Below, piece after piece: positions 53,766 to 62,458 of a DNA stretch of 64,000 nt. Every line of letters begins with the position of its first letter. Position 1 is the stretch's first letter. Origin of the DNA: Fidelibacterota bacterium (GTDB lineage: Bacteria; Pseudomonadota; Alphaproteobacteria; Rhodospirillales; Rhodospirillaceae); NCBI GenBank assembly GCA_947475895.1, contig CANJMF010000003.1:186001-250000 (forward strand), in the 5' to 3' direction. The notes beneath the pieces are model-generated. The model saw nothing but the letters and a program-made list of their open reading frames with translations. It did not search any database and was not told the DNA's origin. A program made the translations under genes and the position numbers.

Positions 53766-53799
53766 AAAGGCCGTGTCCCCGTCAGGACGCGGCCTTTTT
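53766..53799 (+). terminator. Intrinsic terminator after groEL
   Basis: A 13-base-pair stem (AAAGGCCGTGTCC with GGACGCGGCCTTT, one G-U pair) around CCGTCA, followed by a T-run, lies 25 bases after the groEL stop. Confidence 0.92.
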
Positions 53800-53929
53800 C
53801 TTGTATGCGATGCAGCACCTCGAGACACTTAATACTAGTCGTCAGGGCCTACCTGCAGTGGTATATTTTATTTAAATCGCCTATTTGGGCGGTGCGTACG
53901 TAAGGCTGTTTGGGGAGCGAGCGGCCGAT

Positions 53930-55171
53930 ATGAACGACAAAACTTCATTGCTGAATCAGTTGCGGATCGATCGCGAAGCGACGACGCAAAAGGGACCCCG
54001 TCGGCTTTGGTGGGGTGTTGGCGGCACTTTAATCTTAATATTAAGTGGCGGCACGGGCTTCACGTTGCTTCGCCCGCCCGGAATTTCGGTTCATTCCGCA
54101 GTTGCCCAAGCGGCAACGAGCAGCACGATCTCAGCAGGTGGATCGCTTCTCGACGCAGCGGGCTATGTCGTCGCCCGCCGCCAGGCGACCGTCTCCGCCA
54201 AAATCACCGGCAAAGTTCGTGAGGTGATGATTGAGGAGGGGCAGCGTGTTGAAAAAGATCAAGTCATCGCTCGCCTCGATAGCTCCAACGCGCAAGCGGT
54301 GTTGAATCAAGCGAAGTCGCAAGTGCGTCAGGCGGACGCGAATGTTGCCTCAGCGCAGGCGGCCTATGAAAATATCAAGCCGGTCCACGAACGTAACGAC
54401 AAGCTGCTTAAAACCGGCGCCATATCCGTCAACGCTTACGATTCCTCAAGGGCCGCCTTCGATGCCGCGCGCACGGGTCTTGATGTAGCCAAATCGACAC
54501 GCGATGTCGCGCGATCAGGTTTCGAAGTCGCCCAACGCAACATGGAAGATACGGAAATCCGTGCACCTTTCTCTGGCATTGTGACCGTCAAAAATGCGCA
54601 ACCCGGCGAAATGATCTCGCCTGTTTCGGCCGGCGGCGGGTTCACGCGCACGGGCATCGGTACCATCGTCGACATGGATTCACTCGAGGTCGAAGTCGAC
54701 GTAAGTGAGAACTTCATCAGCCGCGTCCATCCTCAGCAGAAAGCCATCATCAAGCTTAATGCCTATCCTGATTGGCAGATTCCGGGTGAGCTTATCACCG
54801 TCATTCCGACCGCCGACCGCGCTAAGGCAACGGTCAAAGTGCGCGTCGGTTTTAAGGAAAAGGATAGTCGGGTCGTGCCCGATATGGGCGCGCGCGTGTC
54901 GTTTCTAAACGATACTGCGTCGCCGCCGGTGGGAAAGCCATCGCGGTTACCCGGCGTTGTCGTGCCGGTTGACGCGGTTCAAGCCGACACCGCCGACACC
55001 GGCGCCGTGTTCATCATCAAAGACAATGTCGTTGAAAAACGTTCCGTGCGCCTCGGCGCACGCAATTCGGAAGGTTTCACGGTTTCCTCCGGCCTGTCGG
55101 TGGGAGACCGCGTGGCGATCGGAAATTTCGAACAGTTAAGTGACGGAGCGCGAGTCAAAGTCGAGCCTTAG
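53930..55171 (+). CDS. Periplasmic adaptor (membrane-fusion) protein of a MacAB-like exporter
   Basis: A 413-residue HlyD/MacA-type adaptor with an N-terminal membrane helix (about 23-42). The lipoyl-type domain has GYVVARRQATVSAKITGKV near residue 75 and the paired half after the coiled-coil hairpin (about 115-205, rich in A, Q and K) with TEIRAPFSGIVTVKNAQPGE. A beta-barrel domain and a membrane-proximal domain follow. The ATG at 53930 gives MNDKTSLLNQL; longer in-frame starts lack a ribosome-binding site. It is the first gene of a four-gene exporter unit, 43 bases before the ATPase gene. The substrate is unknown; lipid, peptide or drug are options. Confidence 0.9.
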   Translation: MNDKTSLLNQLRIDREATTQKGPRRLWWGVGGTLILILSGGTGFTLLRPPGISVHSAVAQAATSSTISAGGSLLDAAGYVVARRQATVSAKITGKVREVMIEEGQRVEKDQVIARLDSSNAQAVLNQAKSQVRQADANVASAQAAYENIKPVHERNDKLLKTGAISVNAYDSSRAAFDAARTGLDVAKSTRDVARSGFEVAQRNMEDTEIRAPFSGIVTVKNAQPGEMISPVSAGGGFTRTGIGTIVDMDSLEVEVDVSENFISRVHPQQKAIIKLNAYPDWQIPGELITVIPTADRAKATVKVRVGFKEKDSRVVPDMGARVSFLNDTASPPVGKPSRLPGVVVPVDAVQADTADTGAVFIIKDNVVEKRSVRLGARNSEGFTVSSGLSVGDRVAIGNFEQLSDGARVKVEP

Positions 55172-55214
55172 TACAACAACGCAATTCTGGTAGGCGCGTC
55201 GGGGGAGAGACTTC

Positions 55215-55904
55215 ATGTCAATGGTTTTGCTGCATAATGTCGCCAAAAGTTACATGCGCGGCAAACAGAACGTCGAAGTCCTTCATCAGCTCGACCTCGA
55301 TATCGCGGTGGGCGAGTTCCTGGCCCTCATGGGTCCTTCGGGGTCGGGTAAAACGACGCTGCTCAATCTCATTGGCGGCCTGGATCAGCCGACATCGGGT
55401 GAAGTGACGGTCGTCGGCGAGCGCCTGGACAAACTCAAGAGTGGACAGCTCGCGAAATGGCGTGCCCGAAACGTCGGGTTCATCTTTCAGTTCTATAATC
55501 TGATGCCGATGTTGACGGCGGAAAAGAACGTCGAACTTCCGCTGCTCCTCACGTCGCTTTCCAGCTCTCAGCGAAAACGCAACGTCCAGGCGGCATTAGA
55601 ACTGGTGGGACTCGCCGATCGGGCGAAGCACAAGCCATCCGAACTGTCGGGTGGCCAACAGCAACGCACCGCAATCGCTCGCGCCATAATTGCCGACCCC
55701 CAGATATTGATTTGCGATGAACCCACGGGCGATCTCGACCGTCACACTGCGGAGGAAATCTTAGGTCTCTTGCAGGCGTTGAATCGCGAACAGAAGAAAA
55801 CCATCGTCATGGTTACTCACGATGCGAAGGCGGCCGAATTCGCTTCGCGCACGCTGCATGTGGATAAAGGGAAACTCATCGAAAGCGCACGGTCCGCCGC
55901 ATGA
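55215..55904 (+). CDS. ABC transporter ATP-binding protein (LolD/MacB type)
   Basis: A 229-residue ATPase with Walker A MGPSGSGKTTLLNLIGGLD, the signature LSGGQQQRTAIARAI, Walker B ILICDEPTGDLD and the switch histidine VTHD. The GLDQPTSGEV and NVGFIFQFYNLMPMLTA segments identify the LolD/MacB/FtsE class. GGGGGAGAG precedes the ATG. Its stop overlaps the next permease start (ATGA), so the two are coupled. Confidence 0.95.
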   Translation: MSMVLLHNVAKSYMRGKQNVEVLHQLDLDIAVGEFLALMGPSGSGKTTLLNLIGGLDQPTSGEVTVVGERLDKLKSGQLAKWRARNVGFIFQFYNLMPMLTAEKNVELPLLLTSLSSSQRKRNVQAALELVGLADRAKHKPSELSGGQQQRTAIARAIIADPQILICDEPTGDLDRHTAEEILGLLQALNREQKKTIVMVTHDAKAAEFASRTLHVDKGKLIESARSAA

Positions 55905-57049
55905 AGTACATATCGCTGATCTGGACGGGGCTATGGCGCAAGACTTTGCGAACGACGTTCACGCTGTTGTCGTTGATCATGGCGTTTCTTCTGTTCGGCC
56001 TCCTGCAAAGCGTGAATGCCGGCCTCAACCACATCGTCGCGTCCGCGCACGAAGACAGATTGTTTACAGGGCCACGATTCGGGCCCGTACAGATGCCGAT
56101 GTCTTATGTTAAGCAGTTGGAAAGTCTGCCGGGCGTGTCGCTGGTGACGTACCAGATGTTTTTGAATGGTTATGTCGGAGATCCTAAGAATTTTTTCTTC
56201 GTCGGCGGTGTGGATGAGAATTATCTCGAGCTCTACCCCGAAATACCGCTAACGCCCGAACAGCGCACCGCATTTCGCAATACCCCGAACGGCATCATCC
56301 TAAGTGTCAGCTTTGCCAAAAGATTGGGGTTGAAGGCTGGCGACAGAGTCCCAGTCATTTCCAATGTCGCGAAAAGCGACGGCAAGAACGATTGGGCGTT
56401 CGAAGTAATCGCCATCACCGATCGCTCCGATAGTCCCGGCTCATTTCAATTTTCCTATGGCAGCTACCGGTTCCTGAATGAGCAGCGCGCGACCAATAAG
56501 GACACCGTTTCTCAGATCGAAGTGAGGGTCGAAGATAAGAAGACGGCCGCAGAAACGGTCCGCACGATCGATGCGATGTTCGAAAACTCCAGCGTGTCGA
56601 CGCGATCGACCATTGAAAGCGTGATGATGGCGTCTGCCCTGGGGAGCTTGGGCAACGTCGGGTTCTTTGTGACCACGATCGTCAGTTTGGTTATGTTCGT
56701 GCTGTTACTCCTCACGGCTACGACCATGATTCAATCGGTCAATGAACGTGCGACCGAATTCGGCGTGCTCAAAACCCTCGGGTTTTCCAACAACCAAGTC
56801 CTGAGCTTCATTTTTGCCGAGGCACTCGTTCAGTGTCTTCTTGGCGCTGCGGTGGGCCTCGTGGGCGCGCAGGCCATTTCTCCTGTAATGCAAGGGCGTA
56901 TTCCTGGTCCACCCGTCGTTTTCAACATGCCGTGGTGGGTGTTGATGTCGGGCATGGCGCTGGCAATTCTTGTTGCATTCCTTAGTGCGGCTTTGCCGGC
57001 TTGGAGGATCGCACGGTTACAGCTTGTAGACGCTCTGGCGGGGAGATAA
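55901..57049 (+). CDS. ABC transporter permease (MacB-like, first copy)
   Basis: A 382-residue permease with one helix near the N-terminus, a periplasmic domain of about 200 residues (MacB-PCD type) and three C-terminal helices with the FtsX motif region (ATEFGVLKTLGFSNNQVLSFIFAEALVQCLLGAAVG, positions about 280-315). It does not carry its own ATPase, unlike MacB. It overlaps the ATPase gene by 4 bases and is 4 bases before a second permease of the same fold. Confidence 0.93.
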   Translation: MKYISLIWTGLWRKTLRTTFTLLSLIMAFLLFGLLQSVNAGLNHIVASAHEDRLFTGPRFGPVQMPMSYVKQLESLPGVSLVTYQMFLNGYVGDPKNFFFVGGVDENYLELYPEIPLTPEQRTAFRNTPNGIILSVSFAKRLGLKAGDRVPVISNVAKSDGKNDWAFEVIAITDRSDSPGSFQFSYGSYRFLNEQRATNKDTVSQIEVRVEDKKTAAETVRTIDAMFENSSVSTRSTIESVMMASALGSLGNVGFFVTTIVSLVMFVLLLLTATTMIQSVNERATEFGVLKTLGFSNNQVLSFIFAEALVQCLLGAAVGLVGAQAISPVMQGRIPGPPVVFNMPWWVLMSGMALAILVAFLSAALPAWRIARLQLVDALAGR

Positions 57050-57053
57050 CGGC

Positions 57054-58220
57054 ATGAACACCTTCAGCCAAATCTTCGCGGTCACTGCAATGAATCTCCG
57101 TGCCATGAAGTCACGCGCGGTCGCTTCCGGAATTATTGTTCTCGGCGTCGCCGTTCTCGTGGCGATTGTTTTATCGATCCAATCCATTGGCACAGGCTAT
57201 TTGCAGTCATTCGCGGACTACACGAGTAGTGATCACGTCATCATTTACAACAGTCAGGCCATGTCCGAGCAGCAGAGTAATATTTCGCGCGAAGCCGCGC
57301 TGAAAATCGCGGACCTGCCGGGCATTAAGAAGGACCTTCAGGGTAAACCGCTGGCATCGATGGAAGTCAGTAATTGCATGGCCTTCACAAGGCGTGCCGA
57401 CAGTTTAGATGGCTTCACCTGTATTCGTGGTGTCTCCGGCGATTTGGCGAAACTGCGTCCGAAGCTGAAGCTCGTTGAAGGGCGATTCTTTACCTCCGGC
57501 TTGCGGGAAATGGTGATTGGCCGTCAAGCTCAACGGCGTTTCATGGGCATGGACTTGGGCGGCAAAGTTATCTTCCCGGACGGTCCATGGACGATCGTCG
57601 GCATCGTCGAAGGCGGTGGTTTTGGCGAAGGGCAACTCTTCGGCGATTCCGAGACGCTTATAGCGGCATATCGACGCAACACCTTTTCCAGCGTGCTTGC
57701 GGTTCTTGGCGGCGCCAACGCGCTTCAGACGGTTAAAGCCGCCTTGGCGGCAGATCCGACCCTGAACGTGGCGGCTGAAGATCAACTCGCATTTTTGGAG
57801 CGAACGCAGGGTCAGCCCGTGATGTTCTATAAGATCATTACCGCCGTGCTCGGCAGCATCATCGGTTTGGGCGTCCTATTTGCCGCCCTCAACATGATGT
57901 ATGCGGCGGTCAACAGCCGCACGCGTGAGATTGCGACGTTGCGCGCAATCGGATTCAGCCCGGGACCCGTCGTGGCTTCGGTTTTTGCGGAGGCGGTTTT
58001 ATTAACGTTATTGGGCGCGATGCTGGGGATCGGCGCGGCGCGGTTCGCATTTCATGGAAACGTCTTTACTGTTGGCAACGCCATTATCCGTCTTTCCGTC
58101 TCTCCGACGCTCATGTTAGTCGGCCTTGGTATCGCGCTGTTCATTGGATTGATGGGGGCGCTCTTTCCTGCCATTCGTGCCGCCACGCTCCCGGTCACAA
58201 CGGCATTGCAGATTCGCTGA
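57054..58220 (+). CDS. ABC transporter permease (MacB-like, second copy)
   Basis: A 388-residue permease with the same layout as its neighbour: one N-terminal helix, a periplasmic domain and three C-terminal helices (TREIATLRAIGFSPGPVVASVFAEAVLLTL about residues 285-315). The two permeases differ clearly in sequence, so the complex is probably a heterodimer rather than the MacB homodimer. Together with the adaptor and ATPase it would make an inner-membrane pump that needs a TolC-like outer channel, not seen in the window. Confidence 0.93.
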   Translation: MNTFSQIFAVTAMNLRAMKSRAVASGIIVLGVAVLVAIVLSIQSIGTGYLQSFADYTSSDHVIIYNSQAMSEQQSNISREAALKIADLPGIKKDLQGKPLASMEVSNCMAFTRRADSLDGFTCIRGVSGDLAKLRPKLKLVEGRFFTSGLREMVIGRQAQRRFMGMDLGGKVIFPDGPWTIVGIVEGGGFGEGQLFGDSETLIAAYRRNTFSSVLAVLGGANALQTVKAALAADPTLNVAAEDQLAFLERTQGQPVMFYKIITAVLGSIIGLGVLFAALNMMYAAVNSRTREIATLRAIGFSPGPVVASVFAEAVLLTLLGAMLGIGAARFAFHGNVFTVGNAIIRLSVSPTLMLVGLGIALFIGLMGALFPAIRAATLPVTTALQIR

Positions 58221-58298
58221 TGAGGCCGCGAGGACCGCGGGATAGGGGCGCGGGTTTTTTTGCCGTGTTCTTTTTTCGCGCGCGCTTTAAGGTGCCCC

Positions 58299-58889
58299 AT
58301 GTCCTTCGCACCCTCCGCCTCTTTTCGCCGCCTGATCCTGTTGCTGGTGATTTTTTCGCTGGCGCCGATCACGCTTTATTTCCTCTACGCACGCACGGGC
58401 GGGCCCGCGTCCGCCCGTGAGTTGACGTTCCAGCGCAATATGCGTTTTCTGCTGATGGCCGGAACCGATGACGTGGTCCTGCCGCGTCTCACCGATTGGG
58501 AATGGGAGAAGGTCTGCGCGCTTGATACCGGCGTGACATCGGCCGAACTCAACACCATCGCTGGTTTTGAATATCCCCTATTCGGCGAATTGCATTGGGT
58601 CGACCGCCCCGAATATTGGACGCTGTTCTTTGTCGATCAAAAACGCGAAGCCAGCTGGGGTATTGCGCAGCACGCCGTGCCGATCCGCATTTCGCGCAAG
58701 GACGTCGCCGATCTGAAGCTGCCCGAAGGCGTGAAGGGTGTATGCATTCCGCGTGACAACGGCCGCCTGCCGGTCACGCGTCACTTAGCCATTGTCGGCC
58801 AAACGCCGGTGACGGTGGATCTTACGGGCGGCACGCCGGCAAAAACGGAGGAGGGAGAGACTCATGATCGAAATCCATCACCTCAATAA
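58299..58889 (+). CDS. Uncharacterised membrane-anchored protein
   Basis: A 196-residue protein with one N-terminal hydrophobic segment (LILLLVIFSLAPITLYFLYA, a signal anchor) and a periplasmic domain without a catalytic motif I can name. The domain contains two cysteines (EKVCALDTG and VKGVCIPRDNG), which may form a disulfide. The ATG at 58299 with AAGGTG upstream is preferred. Its last 26 bases overlap the GST gene. I do not recognise the family. Confidence 0.7.
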   Translation: MSFAPSASFRRLILLLVIFSLAPITLYFLYARTGGPASARELTFQRNMRFLLMAGTDDVVLPRLTDWEWEKVCALDTGVTSAELNTIAGFEYPLFGELHWVDRPEYWTLFFVDQKREASWGIAQHAVPIRISRKDVADLKLPEGVKGVCIPRDNGRLPVTRHLAIVGQTPVTVDLTGGTPAKTEEGETHDRNPSPQ

Positions 58890-59505
58890 CTCGCGTTCGC
58901 AGCGCATCGTCTGGCTCGCCGAGGAATTAGGCGTTCCCTACAAAGTTGTCGTGCATATGCGCGACGCCAAAACGGGCCTCGCACCTCCGTCACTCACGGA
59001 CATTCATCCGCTCGGTAAATCGCCCGTCATCCGCGACGGTGCCTTGGTGCTCCCTGAATCCGGCGCGATCGTGGAATACCTCGCCGAGACCTACGGCAAC
59101 GGCAAGTTGGCGCCGCCGCGCGGCACGCCCGATCACGCGCGCTATCTCTACTGGATGCATTATGCCGAAGGCTCGTTGATGACGCCGGCCATGCTCACCC
59201 TCTACGCCCGGCGCATGGGCGACGCGGCAGGCCTCCTCGGCGTGCGCGCCGAATCACAGCGCCCGCTGCATCTCGGGTATATCGAAAATGAACTCAAGGA
59301 CGCCTCGTATTTTGTCGGCGATACCTTCACCGCGGCCGACGTGCTGATGAGCTTTCCATTGGAGTTCTTGCGCTCATTGGCGCCGCAGGATTCCTATCCC
59401 GCCATCGACGCCTATCTCAAACGTTTGCAGGCGCGGCCCGCTTATCAAAAAGCACTCGAGACGGGCGTGGCGCCTTACGATCTGAGCGGTTATCGCAAGA
59501 AGTAG
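58864..59505 (+). CDS. Glutathione S-transferase family protein
   Basis: A 213-residue cytoplasmic protein with the GST fold. The thioredoxin-like N-terminal domain has IEIHHLNNSRSQRIVWLAEE, with the catalytic serine/asparagine region, then GKSPVIRDG and LPESGAIVEYLAETYGNG (the glutathione-binding SNAIL/TRAC-like segment). The C-terminal helical domain ends YFVGDTFTAADVLMSFPLEF. It probably conjugates or reduces an electrophile with glutathione. It overlaps the preceding gene and converges on the flagellar gene across 7 bases. Confidence 0.93.
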   Translation: MIEIHHLNNSRSQRIVWLAEELGVPYKVVVHMRDAKTGLAPPSLTDIHPLGKSPVIRDGALVLPESGAIVEYLAETYGNGKLAPPRGTPDHARYLYWMHYAEGSLMTPAMLTLYARRMGDAAGLLGVRAESQRPLHLGYIENELKDASYFVGDTFTAADVLMSFPLEFLRSLAPQDSYPAIDAYLKRLQARPAYQKALETGVAPYDLSGYRKK

Positions 59506-59512
59506 CGGTGGC

Positions 59513-61600
59513 TTAAGCCCACAGCCCGCTTTTATCGAGCGCGAGCGGTCCGGTGCTGGTGGGGTCGGGGAATTTCTTCACCACCTGAAACGACAGCGTG
59601 CCTTTCATGCCCATAGCGGCATTGGATGTGGCGAACAAGCCGCTGAGATCGGCGCGCATGGCGTCGGGTAACGGTTGGCGCGTGCGGATCATCATATCCA
59701 GGCCGCGGCTTTCCTTACGGAACATGCCGTCCAACTGCATTTCGCCCAACTTCGAAAGATCGAGGTTGATCAAAAACCGCGTGCCTCCACCGCCGCCGGA
59801 TTTTTTCTTGGCTTCGTCGTCGTCACCCGATCCTTCGCGGCGTGTGATCAGCGCAATGCGGTCGACGCGTCCATCCAAGCTCCACGGAATCGGAAACGCG
59901 CGCCACTCCGGGCCCGGCTCACGGGCGCGGGACGACAGCGCCGAGACTTCTTCCGACAGCTGATTGGCGAGGTGGCTGCCGCGCGGTCCCACTTTTTCCA
60001 GCGCGCGTAAATTCACATCGCCCGGCCACTGGCGCGGATTGCCCGTGCGCATGGCTTGTACGAACGACATCATCGCAAGCGCCGTGCGCGGTCCGCCGTC
60101 AGGGATAACTTGCGCTAATTGACTGGCGGCTTGCGGGTCCGAGCGTTGCAATACCGCAAGCGACTCTTGCAGCGTCGGCCAACCGACGTTGGCGCCCGGA
60201 GGGCCGCTCAGCGGCAAAGCTGCCGGCGGCATCGGTGGGATGACCACGTTCAGCCCGCGCGGCGGCAGCTGCGCCATGACTTCCAGCACTACCCGCGTGC
60301 CCACCGGCAAATTGGCGCGCAGATTGATTTGAATTTCGCCCGCTTCTGTTTGAATCACGGGCACCGCGCCGGTGTTGCTGACCACAACGCCGCTCAGTGT
60401 CGCGAGCGGCGGCTGCGGCTGCACGACTTGCGGCGGCGCGGGCGGTGTTGGCGGCAAACCTTGCGGCCCCGCAAGCACGAGGCCCGGCTGCTTGGGCATC
60501 GGTTCCATCAAGGGCGCATCGGCAATAACGGGCGTCGCTGGTGCAGTCGCCGGAGTCAGCGCGAGTGAGGGCGCAGCTTGTCCGGCCGGAACGTTCGCTG
60601 GAGCTGGCGTATTTACGGCGGGCGTTGCGACATTCACCGCCGGCGCAACGACGCCCACGGGCATTGCGACCGGAACGGCGGCCGCATTTTGAACGGCGTT
60701 CACGACCGGCGCGATCGGCGGCGCAATGACCGGCGCTGCCGGTGGCAATGTGGTCTGCGGCGGTGGCGCGATCACAGCAGGGCCGCCGGGCATCTGTATG
60801 CCGACAACTTTAATCGCGACTTCCCCGCCGGTGATCAATTGAAACAGCTGCGGCACGGCAATGGGCGGGGCGCCGGTTGGTGCTTGCGCAGGACTCTGAA
60901 TGAGAACCGTGACGCCGCTTGCGTCCGTGGCGATGGTCGGCGCTTGCGCGAGCAGTTGCGCGATATTGACCGGCGCGGGAGCCGGTAAAGGCACGGCCGT
61001 CGGCGGTGTCGCAACGGCAACCGGTGCAGGCGTCGCAGATGGCGGCGTTTGCGCAGCGTTTTCCACCACGGGCGGCGGTGGCGGTTCTGGCGTAGCAATG
61101 ACGACGCCCGACACGGTCCCAAGGTTTGTGACCACCACAGGTCCTTGCGGAGTCCACGCTGCGCCCGGCTGCACAACCGTTGTTGTCGGTGGCGGAGGTG
61201 CGGGTTGAACGGGTGCAGGCGTTTGCGGCTGCGCGGCCTGGCGCAATTGCGCCAGCGCCTGCGTTGCGGGTTGGTCGCCGATGGTCACCACGCGTACGGT
61301 CACTTGCGCCGGCGTGGAACGCACAATTTGCAGTTCCACTTCGGTGCCTTTGGGCAGCGGCACCGGTAGTGGAATTTGCACATCACCTGCCGACGTTCTC
61401 AGGGCGACGATGGCTTTGGCCGCTTCGCCCTCCGCCGTGGGTGGTTGCGGCGGAGGCGGCAACACAGTTGCCTCAAGTACGGTTCCCTGCGGCAACGCCG
61501 TAACGGCAGGCGGCGGCGACAACAGCTGCACCACCGGCGCGGTCGCGACGGTGGGCGTCGCTTGCGGTAACGGCGCGGTCGGCGGCGGAACGGTTGTCAT
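59513..61600 (-). CDS. Proline/alanine-rich flagellar hook-length control-like protein (FliK-like)
   Basis: A 695-residue protein. The first 480 residues are low-complexity, rich in P, A, V, T and Q, with many PPP, VAPAV and VNTPA-type stretches. The C-terminal 200 residues form a folded domain with FLINLDLSKLGEMQLDGMFRKESRGLDMMIR, given by position (about 620-650) and key residues L-D-L-x-x-LG, which matches the core of FliK C-terminal domains that measure hook length and switch export. Its place 33 bases downstream of flhG on the same strand supports this. Low-complexity N-terminal parts are normal in FliK. The assignment is by domain pattern and context, not full homology. Confidence 0.65.
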   Translation of the reverse strand: MTTVPPPTAPLPQATPTVATAPVVQLLSPPPAVTALPQGTVLEATVLPPPPQPPTAEGEAAKAIVALRTSAGDVQIPLPVPLPKGTEVELQIVRSTPAQVTVRVVTIGDQPATQALAQLRQAAQPQTPAPVQPAPPPPTTTVVQPGAAWTPQGPVVVTNLGTVSGVVIATPEPPPPPVVENAAQTPPSATPAPVAVATPPTAVPLPAPAPVNIAQLLAQAPTIATDASGVTVLIQSPAQAPTGAPPIAVPQLFQLITGGEVAIKVVGIQMPGGPAVIAPPPQTTLPPAAPVIAPPIAPVVNAVQNAAAVPVAMPVGVVAPAVNVATPAVNTPAPANVPAGQAAPSLALTPATAPATPVIADAPLMEPMPKQPGLVLAGPQGLPPTPPAPPQVVQPQPPLATLSGVVVSNTGAVPVIQTEAGEIQINLRANLPVGTRVVLEVMAQLPPRGLNVVIPPMPPAALPLSGPPGANVGWPTLQESLAVLQRSDPQAASQLAQVIPDGGPRTALAMMSFVQAMRTGNPRQWPGDVNLRALEKVGPRGSHLANQLSEEVSALSSRAREPGPEWRAFPIPWSLDGRVDRIALITRREGSGDDDEAKKKSGGGGGTRFLINLDLSKLGEMQLDGMFRKESRGLDMMIRTRQPLPDAMRADLSGLFATSNAAMGMKGTLSFQVVKKFPDPTSTGPLALDKSGLWA

Positions 61601-61633
61601 GGTGCTGACGTCATTTCGGCCGCAGCGAAAAGT

Positions 61634-62458
61634 TTAGGACGCGAGCAGACGCTCGGCGATGGCTTCTACATCCATCGCGGCTTCCGATGACGGCGATCTC
61701 ACCAGGATCGGGGTCTGATGGCGGATGCATTCACGCACGCGCGCATCGCGGCGTACGATGCCGGCCAGCGCGGGCGAGATTTTCAAGAAACCCTGACAGG
61801 CCTTGAATAGCGTCTGATACGTACGCTCGCCCTCGCGCGTTGAGTTCGACGCGTTCACGACAATGCGGATATCGACATTGGGGCGCTCCATCGCCGTGAT
61901 CTTGATGAAGGCATAGGCATCCGTCAGCGACGTTGGTTCATCCGACGTCACGACCAAGATCGTATCGGCCGCACGCGCCAACTGGCGCACCGATTTTTCA
62001 ACACCGGCGCCAAGATCCAAGATCACGCGGTCATACCGCGTCGCCATCAACGCCAGGTCTTCGCCTAGAATTTGCAAACGCGACAAGGGAATGTTGGCCA
62101 AGCTGCCGGAGCCCGAACGTCCGGCGATCACGTCGAAGCCGCCCGGCTCGTACTGCATGGCCGCCTGGTTCATCGACAGTTTTCCGGTGATGACGCTGCC
62201 CAGATCGTATTGCGGCATCAGGCCCAGTTGGATGTCGATATTCGCAAGGCCCAAGTCGCCGTCGAACAGCAATGTCTTTTGTCCGCGCCGCGCCAGCGCG
62301 TGGCTCAGCGTGATCGAAAAGAACGTTTTCCCCACGCCGCCTTTGCCCGACGCCACCGCCATCAATCGGCCGCGCTTCGCAGACACGGCAGGGCGCCCCG
62401 GCAGACGGGGGCTTGCGGTCTGTGGTCGTGCACCGATCGTCGGCGTATTGGTTGTCAT
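61634..62458 (-). CDS. flhG: Flagellar-number regulator ATPase FlhG (FleN; MinD/ParA family)
   Basis: A 274-residue P-loop ATPase of the MinD family that limits flagellar number or position by acting with FlhF. The deviant Walker A is MAVASGKGGVGKTFFSITLSHAL near residue 32, followed by the FDGDLGLANIDIQLGL motif typical of FlhG, YDLGSVITGK and DLGAGVEKSVRQLARAADT. The C-terminal amphipathic helix, as in MinD membrane binders, is short. The ATG overlaps the flhF stop (ATGA), so the two are coupled. The FlhF-FlhG pairing supports polar or lateral flagella rather than chemotaxis regulation. Confidence 0.92.
   Translation of the reverse strand: MTTNTPTIGARPQTASPRLPGRPAVSAKRGRLMAVASGKGGVGKTFFSITLSHALARRGQKTLLFDGDLGLANIDIQLGLMPQYDLGSVITGKLSMNQAAMQYEPGGFDVIAGRSGSGSLANIPLSRLQILGEDLALMATRYDRVILDLGAGVEKSVRQLARAADTILVVTSDEPTSLTDAYAFIKITAMERPNVDIRIVVNASNSTREGERTYQTLFKACQGFLKISPALAGIVRRDARVRECIRHQTPILVRSPSSEAAMDVEAIAERLLAS

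Noticed and set aside
60100-61600. Repeated proline/alanine codons as a possible DNA repeat or CRISPR
   Set aside because: The repeats are irregular and in frame with a protein; they are low-complexity coding sequence.
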